Source: Panicum virgatum
Taxonomy: Eukaryota; Streptophyta; Magnoliopsida; Poales; Poaceae
Direction: 5' to 3'
DNA: 64,000 nucleotides
Assembly: GCF_016808335.1 (NCBI RefSeq)
Contig: NC_053148.1
Location: forward strand, 43,354,930-43,418,929
Part shown: positions 44,893 through 55,632 of the stretch, in pieces
How the letters are laid out: every line of letters begins with the position of its first letter
How positions within the stretch are numbered: the stretch's first letter is position 1
Position numbers and translations under genes: made by a program
Notes under the pieces: model-generated
Database searches by the model: none
Seen by the model: the letters and a program-made list of their open reading frames with translations, nothing else
What the model was told of the DNA's origin: nothing

Positions 44893-46674
44893 GGTTTCTG
44901 TGGCGTCGAGTACGAGTACGTGGTGGTTGTCTTGCTGTTGTTGGCTGAGCGCTTTTATTGACGGAAAGGGCTTACATTGCCTCCCTTTTATTGCGGAGCT
45001 CTGGAAACATGAATCCGAGTCGACCCCTGCACTCGGCACTAAAATCGGAGTCCGAGTCTCTTGTCTCCCTTGCCAAAGGAAAAGATTGAAGAATTAGAAA
45101 CGGATTCTGAATGTGGACCCAGCTCCTGTTACCGACTTACCGTGCAATTGTTTTGGCTCCGACAAAAACCAAAGAATGGATCTGGAAAATAGAAAACATA
45201 TAAAGGTGTTGGACGTAGAAGAATAATCTGATTCACGGAACATTATTAGAGCATGTTTCCAAGCATCTGCACTTCCGAATATTCAGGAACATGCATTTAT
45301 GAAGAAAGAAATTCAAGCACATATCTCTATCTGATTGTAATCTGTTCAAATACTAGCAAAACCACTGTACAATGTTCAGGTTAAACAGTAGGAGTTATAT
45401 ACACTGTTCAGGCTTTGAGCAGAGGAGAATGATAAATGATCTCTGAACGTCACTGCTATAGTTCGCAAGACCAAAGGATCTCAACACACAAGTCCTTTAT
45501 CTCCGTTAAGCAGAGAATGGATTATATTGTTGCAAAGAGAGGACAAGGAGGCCATGGCTTATTTTGTCTTGTACTAGTAGACGTCAGTCAAATATATGTA
45601 ATGAATTCATGCAGAAAGAGCAAGTGATTACTACTTTGTGATGTGCAGCCAGCCAACTAAGGGCAGTCCCAACGCGACGTTTCCATAGTATTAATGACCA
45701 GGCCACGTATGCAAAAGAACTGAGCTGGCATGAAATTAAATGAGGGAATTGAGAGAATCGAGAGAAATTGTTTCTCATATGAGAAACGGAGTCGGCTCCA
45801 GCTCGAATGCACTGTGAAACGATTGATTTTGCGTTGGGGGCGAGGAGTAGTTTCCTCGGGCAGATCCTGGCTCCTTGCCAGCCCCTGCTGCTGGTGCACT
45901 CCCGTTCCAGAATCCAGACGATCAGCGACCGCCGGCTGCCCCCTCACAGCAGCCGGGTGTATCAGGCGCTAGCGGCAGCAGTAATCTGTAGGGGCCGTAC
46001 CTACCAATCGGAGGCACCGGTGCCAAATGCGCAGTGGGGCCTAAAATATTTAAAATGTGATACAAATAAAGCATAATTTTAATTTTAATATATATTATTT
46101 TCTTAACTTAAATAGGAACTTATTAAATATTAAGCTAAAATGGTAAAGGTAGTACCAAAGCAAACTAATCTGCATGTTCTACAAAATCATACTTTTAGTA
46201 TTTCTTGAAATGAAATCGTCAATTATATTTTCGCACTTAATATTCTTCAAGATATCATTTTCAAATGCTAAATTTAGACTATGACATCCACGGCGAGGGC
46301 CGCTGGTTAAGGTCGTCTCCCGTATGTCATGCTAGAGCCGGCACCTTCATGGCTGCTTTCAACACGCGGAGAGCACGGAACGGGCACTACTCTACAGTGA
46401 CAGCGCGGGGTGGGTGGCAATACGTGTGAACCTATCAGCCTCGGTGTAGAAACAAAGTCTTCTCTACAGTTCTGGCCGCCCCGCATTCATCACGACGGTG
46501 AAGTGAAGTGTGGAATGTGCTCTCTACAGTTGGACTTCTGGAGAGGTCAGTCTAAGAGAAGGGAGCTTGTGGACGGTCACCTAGTTTTGTGAAAGGGTGA
46601 AAAGGTTAGTATCTGCCCCTCGATTTCTCAAAAGGATTATTGCTAGATTTGTGAGAGGGTGAGAGCTGGCTCCC
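44893..46674. other. Intergenic region upstream of the synthase pseudogene
   Basis: An ATAAAAG on the minus strand near 44951-44957 is a possible TATA box for the dead gene. At 45657 the sequence TAAGGGCAGTCCCAACGC resembles a PIF/Harbinger left end but has no partner. The block at 46322-46380 (ATGTCATGCTAGAGCCGGCACC, TTTCAACACGCGGA) repeats 42952-43010. No gene is recognised. Confidence 0.4.
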
Positions 46675-46677
46675 TAA

Positions 46678-47508
46678 GGGCATGTACAACGCCCATTAAA
46701 GCATCATTTTTATCTGGTTAATTGCAATTAACGAGGTTATGTAGACGGCGGCACCGGCTCATGCTCCGACGCGATGCAGACAGCTCATCATGCGTTGTAT
46801 GGGATGGCTTTGAGTCACCGACGGAGTCAACGGATGCAGTGCGCCCGCGAGGCTTTGGCGCCAAATTCTCCCTTCCGCGCCACACTCGCCTCACGCGCTG
46901 GCCGCCGGCCGCCGTACCGCGCGTGACATTGCCGGCCACCGCGCTCAGCATCCCCAGCCAAGCTGCGCTCGGCCTCCCGTAGCGCGCCACGCCAGCCGCA
47001 CGCCGTCTCCCACCAAGCGCCGCACCAGCCGCCGCACGCCGCTTCCTGCTGCACGCCGTGGAGAGAAACGGCTCATAGAGAGAGACGAGAACGAGCAAAG
47101 GAAGCAAATCCTAGAGATAAAGGTTGGAGAGGCCAAACAGATAAGGTTCACTGGTTCAGACGTTCAGTGCCTCACTTGTTTCTTTTATATTTTATTTTCT
47201 TTGTCCTTCTTGTTTTACATGAGATATACCTAAATAAATTATTTGCTATATTGATATACTATATTTGTGCTTTTTAAAATATTCATATGATTTATTTAGA
47301 TCCCAAGTATTCTTTCATATATGCAACAAAATAGTCCACAAAGATCAATGGTATGATTGATCACCATGTCTTATGTGCCCATGCGTGGATTAAGTAGTTT
47401 GCAGACAGACTAAAAGACACACCATTATACAAGTTGTCTATTTTGTTATCTGTGTACGGTGTTCCAGACACTTGCAGATAGCAGCCGTCTACATCATTGC
47501 ACATGCCC
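46678..47508. mobile_element. PIF/Harbinger-like miniature element (831 bp)
   Basis: The left end GGGCATGTACAACG and the right end, inverted GGGCATGTGCAATG, form short terminal inverted repeats. Both are followed internally by GTAGACGGC. The 3-bp flanks are TAA at 46675-46677 and 47509-47511, the TWA target typical of this superfamily. The centre contains a GC-rich part and an AT-rich part with no transposase. Confidence 0.8.
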
Positions 47509-47511
47509 TAA

Positions 47512-48145
47512 CGTGACCGGACAGCACAAGATGCCATGATCGCTGCAAGATGTACAAACCAGGCAAGGAAAACACATAAAAAGAATCTAAAAGGGGATGA
47601 CACATTGACGCGTGCAGCATCAGCTACAGAGTTCGCGCCAATCACCTCAAGCATCAGATGCTGGTGCGCCAAAGACGAAGCCGGAGAGGCGCTCCAGACA
47701 AAACCCTTCCCCATCACTTGGAGGTGGGGTCCATGGTGGTTGGGCCCACGTGTCACTGGTCTATGTCCGCACAGAGCCTGTCTGCCCCAGCAGGAATCAA
47801 AAGCTAAGCTAGCTTAATGAGCAAAGTTAAAGAGCTAATCCCAGAGAATGGGATGAACTCACACTGTCTTGGAGGCGGGCCCATCTCAAATCGGCCTTCG
47901 GGCCAAATAAACCGAGTCCAGACTCGATCGGGTAAAGTTCAGCCCAACGAAGGTGGTCTCCTCTCGGTTGGTCGTCCACAAGCTCCATTCTCACTTTCTG
48001 GTATAGTGAAGGGGAATATCTGTTGGTGGGCAGACTGACCAACCAAGGCTCGAAGCCGAGCCGCCTCTATACCCTCTTCTTGTGCCACTCCGGCTCCGGC
48101 CGCCACTGCTCCCACACCCGCTCCCCGCCGCGCGTCGCAGAAGAC
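47512..48145 (+). promoter_or_regulatory. Possible host promoter and 5' UTR
   Basis: Contains GGGCCCACGTGTC near 47740 (a site-II/TCP-like GGGCCC next to a CACGTG G-box), another GGGCCC at about 47878 and AGCCCAACG near 47941. A CT-rich, GC-rich stretch (48060-48140) follows. Such sites are frequent in promoters of plant housekeeping and proliferation genes. The stretch leads directly to the candidate start codon at 48146. Confidence 0.35.
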
Positions 48146-48157
48146 ATGGGTATCAAG
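48146..48157 (+). CDS. Candidate first coding exon (MGIK) of a host gene
   Basis: ATGGGTATCAAG is followed at once by GTGAGT, a strong plant donor site, and preceded by a GC-rich 5' UTR-like segment. The four residues MGIK begin flap endonuclease FEN1 (family start MGIKGL), and a very short first exon would fit. Other proteins could also start this way. The Tat-like retrotransposon at 48219 would then sit in the first intron, and the rest of the gene would lie beyond the window. This is a hypothesis from twelve coding bases plus context. Confidence 0.3.
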
Positions 48158-48218
48158 GTGAGTGGTGGATCCCATCCTCCCTCTCCATTCCTGTTTGGAT
48201 TTCGGGTAGGGACGACAG

Positions 48219-48838
48219 TGTTGGGGGAGCCACCTTCGGGTAGGGTGCGAAGGCACCAGGACCCGATGAGGCGGACGCAGCGGAGCCCCAGGAGCGAAGA
48301 CTTCGGAGCGAAGACTTCGGGGGGAAGAATCTTCGAATAAGTCTCCAACCGCCGATGCTCGATCAGCCCCGGTCCGGCTCGATCGCGAAGGGTACGGAGC
48401 GAAGGTGCGAGGACGAAGGTGCGAGGACGAAGGGCGACCCTGCAGGAGAAGAGTGATGGACTCGCTCGGAGAAGGGTCATACCCGAAGCCCCAAAACGAA
48501 GGCATCCAGCGGCGCGGAGGACCTTGGACCCATGTGTCAGGCCAGCTGTAATCCACTGAGTGTCTGTAAATGTGAAGTTACCTAAAAGCCCACGAAATAT
48601 TCTGTATTTGGGGCAGTTAGGGGGCACTTTGGGAATTCTAGCTAATGGGTAGGTGAGCCGTTGGGCTATAAATACCCCCCTTATAACTGTGCAAATGATG
48701 AGGGAATATAGAGCTAACGCGCTGTTGCTTTGATTTTCGTGTCATTACCGCGTCCGCTGCCACTTTCCCACTAGTCTTCGCTTACAATCACTCGAGCTGT
48801 TGTGACCTCTTCGTCCTGGAGAGTGTCCTACACCAACA
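48219..48838 (+). repeat. 5' LTR of the Tat-like element (620 bp)
   Basis: Starts TGTTGGGGG and ends ACACCAACA, so the ends are complementary. A TATA box and GAAG/CTTCG-rich segments are inside. The coding start follows 40 bp downstream. Confidence 0.82.
48665..48672 (+). promoter_or_regulatory. TATA box in the Tat-like 5' LTR
   Basis: CTATAAAT within GGGCTATAAATACCCC, about 170 bp before the end of the LTR. It is the likely core promoter for the element. Confidence 0.7.
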
Positions 48839-48842
48839 GTTT

Positions 48843-48858
48843 TGGCACCCACCCGTGG
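48843..48858 (+). promoter_or_regulatory. Primer-binding site of the Tat-like element
   Basis: TGGCACCCACCCGTGG begins 4 bp after the LTR. It has the TGG start of a primer-binding site and resembles the TGGCGCCCACCGTGG form used by Tat elements. The tRNA is not assigned. Confidence 0.65.
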
Positions 48859-48878
48859 TTCGTCCTCGACACGACCAC

Positions 48879-50620
48879 ATGGTAGCGAAGAAGAAACCAA
48901 ACCCCGGCACTTCGGAGGCCAATGCCTCGTCCGATGCCATTCCTACGAATGACAACACCATCGACACTACAAACGGCGACAACACCGAAGACAACGGCGA
49001 AGACCTCGGCGTCGAAGACCTCACTGATGGGGACTTCGAGGTCGATCTCCACGACCTCGGTATCTATGCCGAAGACATCCAAACCATGAGGATAATCGAC
49101 ACTCGCTTATCCGAGTGTCTCCGCAAAGTACAAGCTCAGCAAACTCAAGCCAACACCTCAAATGCAGTAGCGACGAGAGCGAAGGGAAAAGGCCAGGAGC
49201 TTACTTCCGAAGAGCTGGAGGTACTACCGAAGGCCATGCGGCAGTCACTCCGAGATCGTCTGATGATGATGAAGCCGCTTCGCCAAGACCCCAGGCCCGT
49301 ACAATAGGTGCCTCAGCCACAAAGGCTTCGCCAACAACCCATTTTCATCGACGAAGAACAATACTCGGACGAAGAGGAAGGCGAGTACAGGATGCCACAT
49401 CAGCTTCATCCGCAACAGTTCCATCCACAACAAGACCTCGCCACGCCTCTCTCTGTAGAATTCGAAGAGCTCCCGAGGCCACCACGCTTCAACCCCACCA
49501 TTCTTCCACAGTTCGATGGGGAATCCGACCCAAAAGATTTCCTCCTCAAGTACGAAGCGGCCATCGAAGCATCCGGGGGTGGCGCGGCATGCAAAATGAA
49601 AGCATTTGTCCTCTCGCTGAAGGGCCTCGCTCAGCATTGGTACTCCAACCTCCCAGGTGGTCACATCCACACCAGAGTGGATCCCTCACAGCTGCCTTCA
49701 GAGCGCCGAAGCCAGAAGAAATCAACTCATGTGACTTCCACAACTTGAAGCAAGAGGGATCCACTCTGCAAGAATACTTGCATCGCCTCGTCAGGCTTCG
49801 CGCGAGGGCTCCAGACGTGGCAGAAAAGACTGTCATCGAAGTCGCCATCGCTGGCTTAAACCTTGGCCCATGCGGGGAGTACCTCAAGCGCCGCAAGCCG
49901 AAGACCCTGAACAGGCTCTTCGAGATTATGCAAGAGTATTGCATCTGAAACAGAGGAAAGCGCCAGAGAATCGAAGAGATGAATGAGAAGAGGTCGCGCA
50001 ATCGCGACCGACCGAAGCCTCATCAAGCCGAGCAAGCGAAGACCCCAAAGGCCGTGAACATGGTCTCCGATGACGAAGCCCGCGACTCCCGGTCTCAGAA
50101 CAATAGAGGAGGGAGGAGCGACCGAAGCAACTCCAATCGTGGTCGGAGGGAAAACTCCGACCGAATGCAAAAAGTTCCTTACTGCTGCATTCATGGAAGA
50201 GACAAAGGACATTGGACGAGCGAGTGCCCCCTCGTCAAGGAGAAAAAAGAAGAGCTAGATCGAGCCGCAAACACCGAACAGCCGCTGAAGCCCATCAATT
50301 ATACCCATTCCACTCAGCCACAAGGCCCACCACCGCAGATTCAGTGGCAGCCTTCGCATCAACCCCATTGGACTTCGGCGTACCCCACCCTCTCACCATC
50401 CTTCCCAACCTTCCATTACAACCCCACATACACCCCTCCGGCCCTCCCAGCACATTCGGCACCCCAATTCCCGCAAATCCAAACCCCTTCAGAACCACAT
50501 CAAGGGTGGCGCCCACAACCCCAGCCACAAGCATCCAACTACCTCCCTCCACCGCTGAAGCTAGAACCCGGTACGATCCCAGAGGGAGCCAATGATCCCG
50601 TCGGAGCAATGGTGAATGTC
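48879..50620 (+). pseudogene. Tat-like gag with zinc knuckle
   Basis: ATG at 48879 opens MVAKKKPNPGTSEAN, followed by an Asp/Glu-rich N-terminus. A TAG at 49305-49307 interrupts, and the same frame continues with the capsid domain (FNPTILPQFDGESDPKDFLL, AFVLSLKGLAQHWYSNLP). A frameshift near 49690 moves to the frame with QEGSTLQEYLHRLVRLR and EIMQEYCI, which ends in TGA at 49946-49948. The frame resumes with a basic linker (NEKRSRNRDRPKPHQAEQ) and the knuckle CCIHGRDKGHWTSEC. A long Pro/Gln-rich spacer precedes the protease. Three breaks make it non-functional. Confidence 0.85.
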
Positions 50621-50779
50621 ATCAATGTCATCTTCGGCGGATCAAATGAGCCAGTGCATGAGACGAAGCGTCAGAGGAAAGAATACCTCCACTCAGTCTC
50701 GCATGTCTGCGAAGGCAAACATTTCCTCACCCCCTGGTCTCACATCCCAATTACCTTCTCCGAAGCCGACCTTAGGCTC

Positions 50780-53700
50780 CAACACTACCCGCACAATGAT
50801 CCCCTCGTCATTCGAGCAAACATTGGAAGAAATTCCGTGCACTTTGTGGGAAACGACGTTGGTCGGATCCTCGTCGACAATGGCAGCTCTGCGGATGTCC
50901 TCACCTGGCAATGCTTCTTGAAGATGGGGTTCACAGAAAAGAACCTGCAAAAGTCCCAGTACCCACTTATTCGCTTAGGGGGCAAAAGAATCGAAGCCCT
51001 CGGCAAAATAGATCTAAATGTGACCTTTGGCGAAGGCAACCCCTAGAGAACAGAGCTCATAACCTTTGATGTGGTAGACATCGCCTACCCATACAATGCC
51101 ATCTTCGGCCACAATAGTATCATCAAGTTCGCGACAGTTATCAATCAAGCCTACCTATGCATGAAAATCCCAACAACTGGAGGAGTCATCACAATCCTCG
51201 GCAATCAAGAAGAAGCCAGGAGATGCAAAGACAATGCAGTGTGAGCCATGAAAAATGTGCATGCCATCGAAGCCAGTAACAACGACATCGAAGAAGAAGA
51301 AGCGAAGCCACTCAGTTCTGAGCGGACCGAAAAAGAAGGGGTCACGCCGGCTGAACACACCAAAAAAGTTTTGCTCTGTGAAGATGTACCAGATCGCACT
51401 GTGACAATAGGCAAAGGCCTAGAAGAAGCCAAAGAGTCCAGGTTGATAAATTTTTTTAGAAACAATCAAGATGTCTTCGCTTGGTCATCTTCGGACCTGC
51501 GAGGAGTCAGTCGGGAAGTTATGGAGCACGAACTAAGAGTAGATCCAAAGGTTAAGCCGCATAAGCAGCGTCTTCGCACAATGTCCGAAGACCGCAAAAA
51601 AGCCACACAAAGCGAAGTTCAGAAGTTACTTGATGCGGGTGTAATCCACGAAGTGCAGTACCCGGAGTGGCTGGCGAATGTAGTTATGGTCCCAAAGAAG
51701 AATGGAAATTGGAGAATGTGCATCGATTTCACCACCATGAACAAGTTTTGCCCGAAGGATGAATTTCTCTTGCCTCGCATCGATACTTTGGTAGATGCGG
51801 CGGCAGGGTCGGAGATGTTAAGCATGTTAGATTGCTTTTCCAGTTATCATCAAATCTTCATGAAGAAGTCAGATGAGGAGAAGACCAGCTTTACCACACC
51901 CTTCGGCACTTACTGCTATGTAAGAATGCCCGAGGGTCTTCGCAATGAAGGGTGCACGTTCAACAGAACTATCGCAGCAGTACTGGACACTCAGCTGGAT
52001 AGGAATATCTCTGCATACGTCGACGACGTCATCGTGCGAAACAAAAAATGAGAAGACCACATCGCGGACCTTCGAAAAACCTTCGCAAACCTTCGCAAGC
52101 ATGGGCTCAAACTGAACCCAGAAAAATGTGTTTTCGGAGTCAGAAGGGGAAAACTTATGGGATGCATGATCACAGAGAGGGGCATCGAGGCAAATCCAGT
52201 AAAGATCGAAGCCATCAGAAGAATGCGACCGCCCTCGACCAAGAAGGAGGTGCAGAAGTTGACAGGCCGCCTAGCTTCACTGAACAGATTCATTTCGCGA
52301 TCTGTAGAGAAATCACTTCCTTTCTTCAAGGTGTTGAAGGGCACAGAAAATTTTCACTGGGGTTCTGAGCAAGACAAAGTCTTCGAAGATCTGAAAAAGT
52401 ACTCGGAAAACTTGGCGGTAATGACAAGCCCTTCGCCTGGAGCAGAGCTCTTGTTATATATTGCAACTTCAAACTCCACGGAAGGCACGTTAAAGCAGTT
52501 GCCAATCTACTTCATATCTGAAGCCTTAAACGGATTGAAGTTGCTCTACTCTGAAATGGAGAAGATGGCCTATGCAGTGGTAATGGCAGCCAGGAAGCTT
52601 CGCCATTATTTCCAGAGTTTCAAGATCAAAGTACCAACATCTTTCCCTCTTCGGGACATGTTTGAGAACAGAGAGGTCTCAGGAAGAATCGGAAAATGGG
52701 CAACATTGTTGGCATCGCAAACCATCGATTTTATCCCGCGAAGCACAATCAAGTCTCAAGTCTTGGCAGATTTTGTTGCTGACTGGACACCGTCAGCACC
52801 TTCGCATAACCCTCCAGCCATTGAAGCGATTTGGCAGTTGGAATGTGATGGAGCCTATTCCAAGAATGGTTCAGGCGCTTCAGCAATTCTCACAGCACCT
52901 TCGGGAACTCAACTCAAGTACGCAGCTAGGTTGGATTTTCCAGGGTGTACAAACAATGTCGCAGAATACGAAGGTTTGCTTCTAGGCCTACGCAAGGCAA
53001 GGGCACTGGGCGCGAGGAGGCTGTCCATCAAGTCTAACTCTGAACTCGTCACAAACCACATTGGCAAAACTTATAGAGCACTCAATCCAGAATTAGCGAA
53101 GTATCTGGCGGCTGTCCGTAGCATGGAAAAATATTTTTTGGGTTTCAGTGTGCGAAGTTTCCCCAGAATACAGAATAAGCAAGCAGATGTCCTGGCGAAG
53201 GCAGTAGCAGAGAACGACCCGTTGCCTTCGGATGTGTTTTTTGAAACAATCAAGAGCGGTTTGGTAAATTGCGCCGAAGAGCCAGCAAAGTTTGTCAATG
53301 CTATGTCAAGCGAAGACTGGAGGTCCAAAATTATGGCTTACCTTCGAGGACATTTTGTTCTAGAGGATGAGAAAGAAGAAAAACAACTTGCCCTTCGGGC
53401 GCGAAGCTACTCAATAGTCAACAACACATTGTATCGAGGGGGTGTGTGCGCACCATTGTTGAAATGCATTTCTCAAATCGAAGGAAGATAGCTACTGCAA
53501 GAAATACACGCAGGAATGTGCTCTTCGCACATCGGAACAAGGGCACTGGGGGGAAGCTTTCCGCGAAGGGTTCTATTGGCCTTCGGCCATGGCAGACGCC
53601 CACGAAATCGTTCGCACTTGCCCAAATTGTCAGAAGCATGCCAATTATAGCAAGTTCCCACCCGAAGAGGTCCATTTAATACCCCCGGTCTGGCCCCTCG

Positions 53701-54528
53701 CTTGGTGGGGCATCGATATTGTGGGACCCCTGCCAACAGCTCCAGGCAATTTCAAGTATGCAGCTGTCGCTGTAGAGTACTTTTAAAAGTGGATCGAAGC
53801 CAAGGCACTTCGCGACATCACAGCCGCCACACTACAGAAATTCTTCTGGCAGAACATTGTATGCCGCTTCGGTGTACCCAAAGAAGTCACAGTAGACAAT
53901 GGCAAACAGTTTGATTGCACAACATTCAGAGAATTCTGTCAGCAACTGGGCACCAAGCTGTGCTTCGCCTCAGTATACCACCCGCAATCGAATGGGCGGT
54001 TGAAAGGGCAAATGAAATCATCTTCTCCGGAATCAAAAAGAACATCACTGAACAGCCAAAGGGTAAGTGGGTTGATGAGCTACCAAAAGTAGTCTGGTCT
54101 CATAATACAACAGACTCAAGGGCAATAAAGTTCACTCCTTTCAAGCTCCTCTATGGCGAAGAGGCAATGACTCCAGAAGAACTTCGCCACGGGCCATACA
54201 GGACCGAAGCACCAGACGAAGACATTAAACCAACAATCAATACGATCGAAGCTATCAAGACCCAAGCGGCAATCAACCTCGGCAGGTACCAGGAGGAAAC
54301 CCGAAGGTGGCGCAACAAGAAGGTGAGGCCTCGGGAAATAAAGGAGGGCGATCTCGTACTTCATCGCATCCCGAAGAGCAAACAACATGGAAAAATGCAT
54401 AGCAAATAGGAAGGACCTTTTCTAGTCATTTCGATGGCAAGACCTGTAGCCTGCAGGCTTCGCACGCTTGAAGGAGTCGAAAAGCCATACTCCTGGTACA
54501 AGGACATGCTCCAGCGTTACTTTGTCTA
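50780..54528 (+). pseudogene. Tat-like pol: protease, RT, two RNase H regions, integrase
   Basis: Protease: ILVDNGSSADVLTW (about 50866-50910). RT (51610-52050): VIHEVQYPEWLANVVMVPKK, WRMCIDFTTMNKFCPKD, FLLPRID and the catalytic YVDDVIV, then a TGA at 52049. The frame resumes with GLKLNPEKCVFGV and LTGRLASLNRFISRS. A first, RT-linked RNase H is worn (about 52440-52640). A second one follows: WQLECDGAYSKNGSGA, NNVAEYEGLLLGLRKA and KQADVLAKA. Integrase: HAGMCSSH and CPNCQKHA zinc site, WGIDIVGPLP, VTVDNGKQF, then VERANEII in a shifted frame. The C-terminus ends DMLQRYFV. Stops at 51043, 51242, 52049, 53489 and 53784 and shifts near 53560 and 53990 disable it. Confidence 0.9.
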
Positions 54529-55632
54529 GTTTCACGATGTTTTCTTTTTTGTAAATAAATTGTAATATTGTTTCAATTGGTTTGAACAATGTATGCAAGG
54601 GCCCGTACTCTTTTCCTCACAGGGGAAGCCTTCGCGCAATCGCTGTGATTACCGAAGGTGTGAGGTTTTTAACGAGGCGGCAACCCTATGTAACTCCTTG
54701 TGAAATATAAACAAGGTCCCCATAAAAATCTAGCTTGTCAGAAGGCACCGAAGCATATTTCATCCTTCGTCATAGCGAAGGGGGCAGTCATCGGTGCGTT
54801 TTGCGTGGTTAACACTTCTAGAAATGAGCCCAGGGTTCGTGGAGCTTAACGGCCCGCAGCACCCTTGAGCCTCAGTTCTTACTTTTTCTCAATTGGAAAA
54901 GACCTTCCGTGCAGAACGCAGAAGGCATCGGAAAGTCCCTCCGCGCCAAAGCGCCAAGGGCATGGAAAAGACCTTCCGCGCAGAGCGCCGAAGGCATCAA
55001 AAGTCCCTCCGGAAAATTATTCCCAAGGCACCTGCATGAAGAGCGTGCCCCACTCCTCCAAGAACGCAAAAGGGGGGTGGCACTTCGCAAGCAAATGTAT
55101 TGCGTCCTTGCAGTCATGTGCCGCCCAAATAAGCAAAAGAGGGGGTGGCGCTTCGCAAATTTATATACGTTTGTACAAACAAATGCCTCTCTCAGAACTA
55201 AGAAGGGGGGACGCCTCGAAAAGGAAGTGTATCTTCGAAGAGACAAACGAGCCATGTTGCCTTCGCATATAACCTCAATACAGGTGGTGTGGTACTTTGC
55301 GCAACTGAAGACCCCACATACACATTGGAAAGTATCACTCTCCAAGCACAACGAAGCGGGGGTGGCGCTTCGCTTACAAAGTCAACATCATCCTCGAAGG
55401 GACTCACTTTCCAATCAAACAACAAAATATGACAGTTATAGTCACATTTACAAAAAGGGGCTTCGCCCATCAAATTAATCACACAATCACACTCGACGCC
55501 TCTTCTTCGAAAATAGTGCATTCCACATCTTCGATGACCATGCAGATCGCACGATCAATTATTTTGTTGGCTGTCCTCCGCAAATATGCTTCGAATTCAG
55601 GGCCTGAAAACGATTGAAGCCCGCCGTAAGTC
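54529..55632. repeat. Repeat-rich non-coding segment of the Tat-like element
   Basis: Two ~68-bp units built on GAAAAGACCTTCCGYGCAGA and AGTCCCTCCG occur at 54896-55010. The phrase GGGGTGGCRCTTCGCAA recurs at about 55075, 55142 and 55368. CTTCG/CGAAG is frequent throughout. No coding frame is supported. Variable minisatellite-like tracts between pol and the 3' part are known in Tat elements. Confidence 0.7.

Noticed and set aside
47939..48556. 205-codon minus-strand frame across the start of the Tat-like LTR
   Set aside because: It spans the LTR boundary at 48219, and its translation matches nothing.
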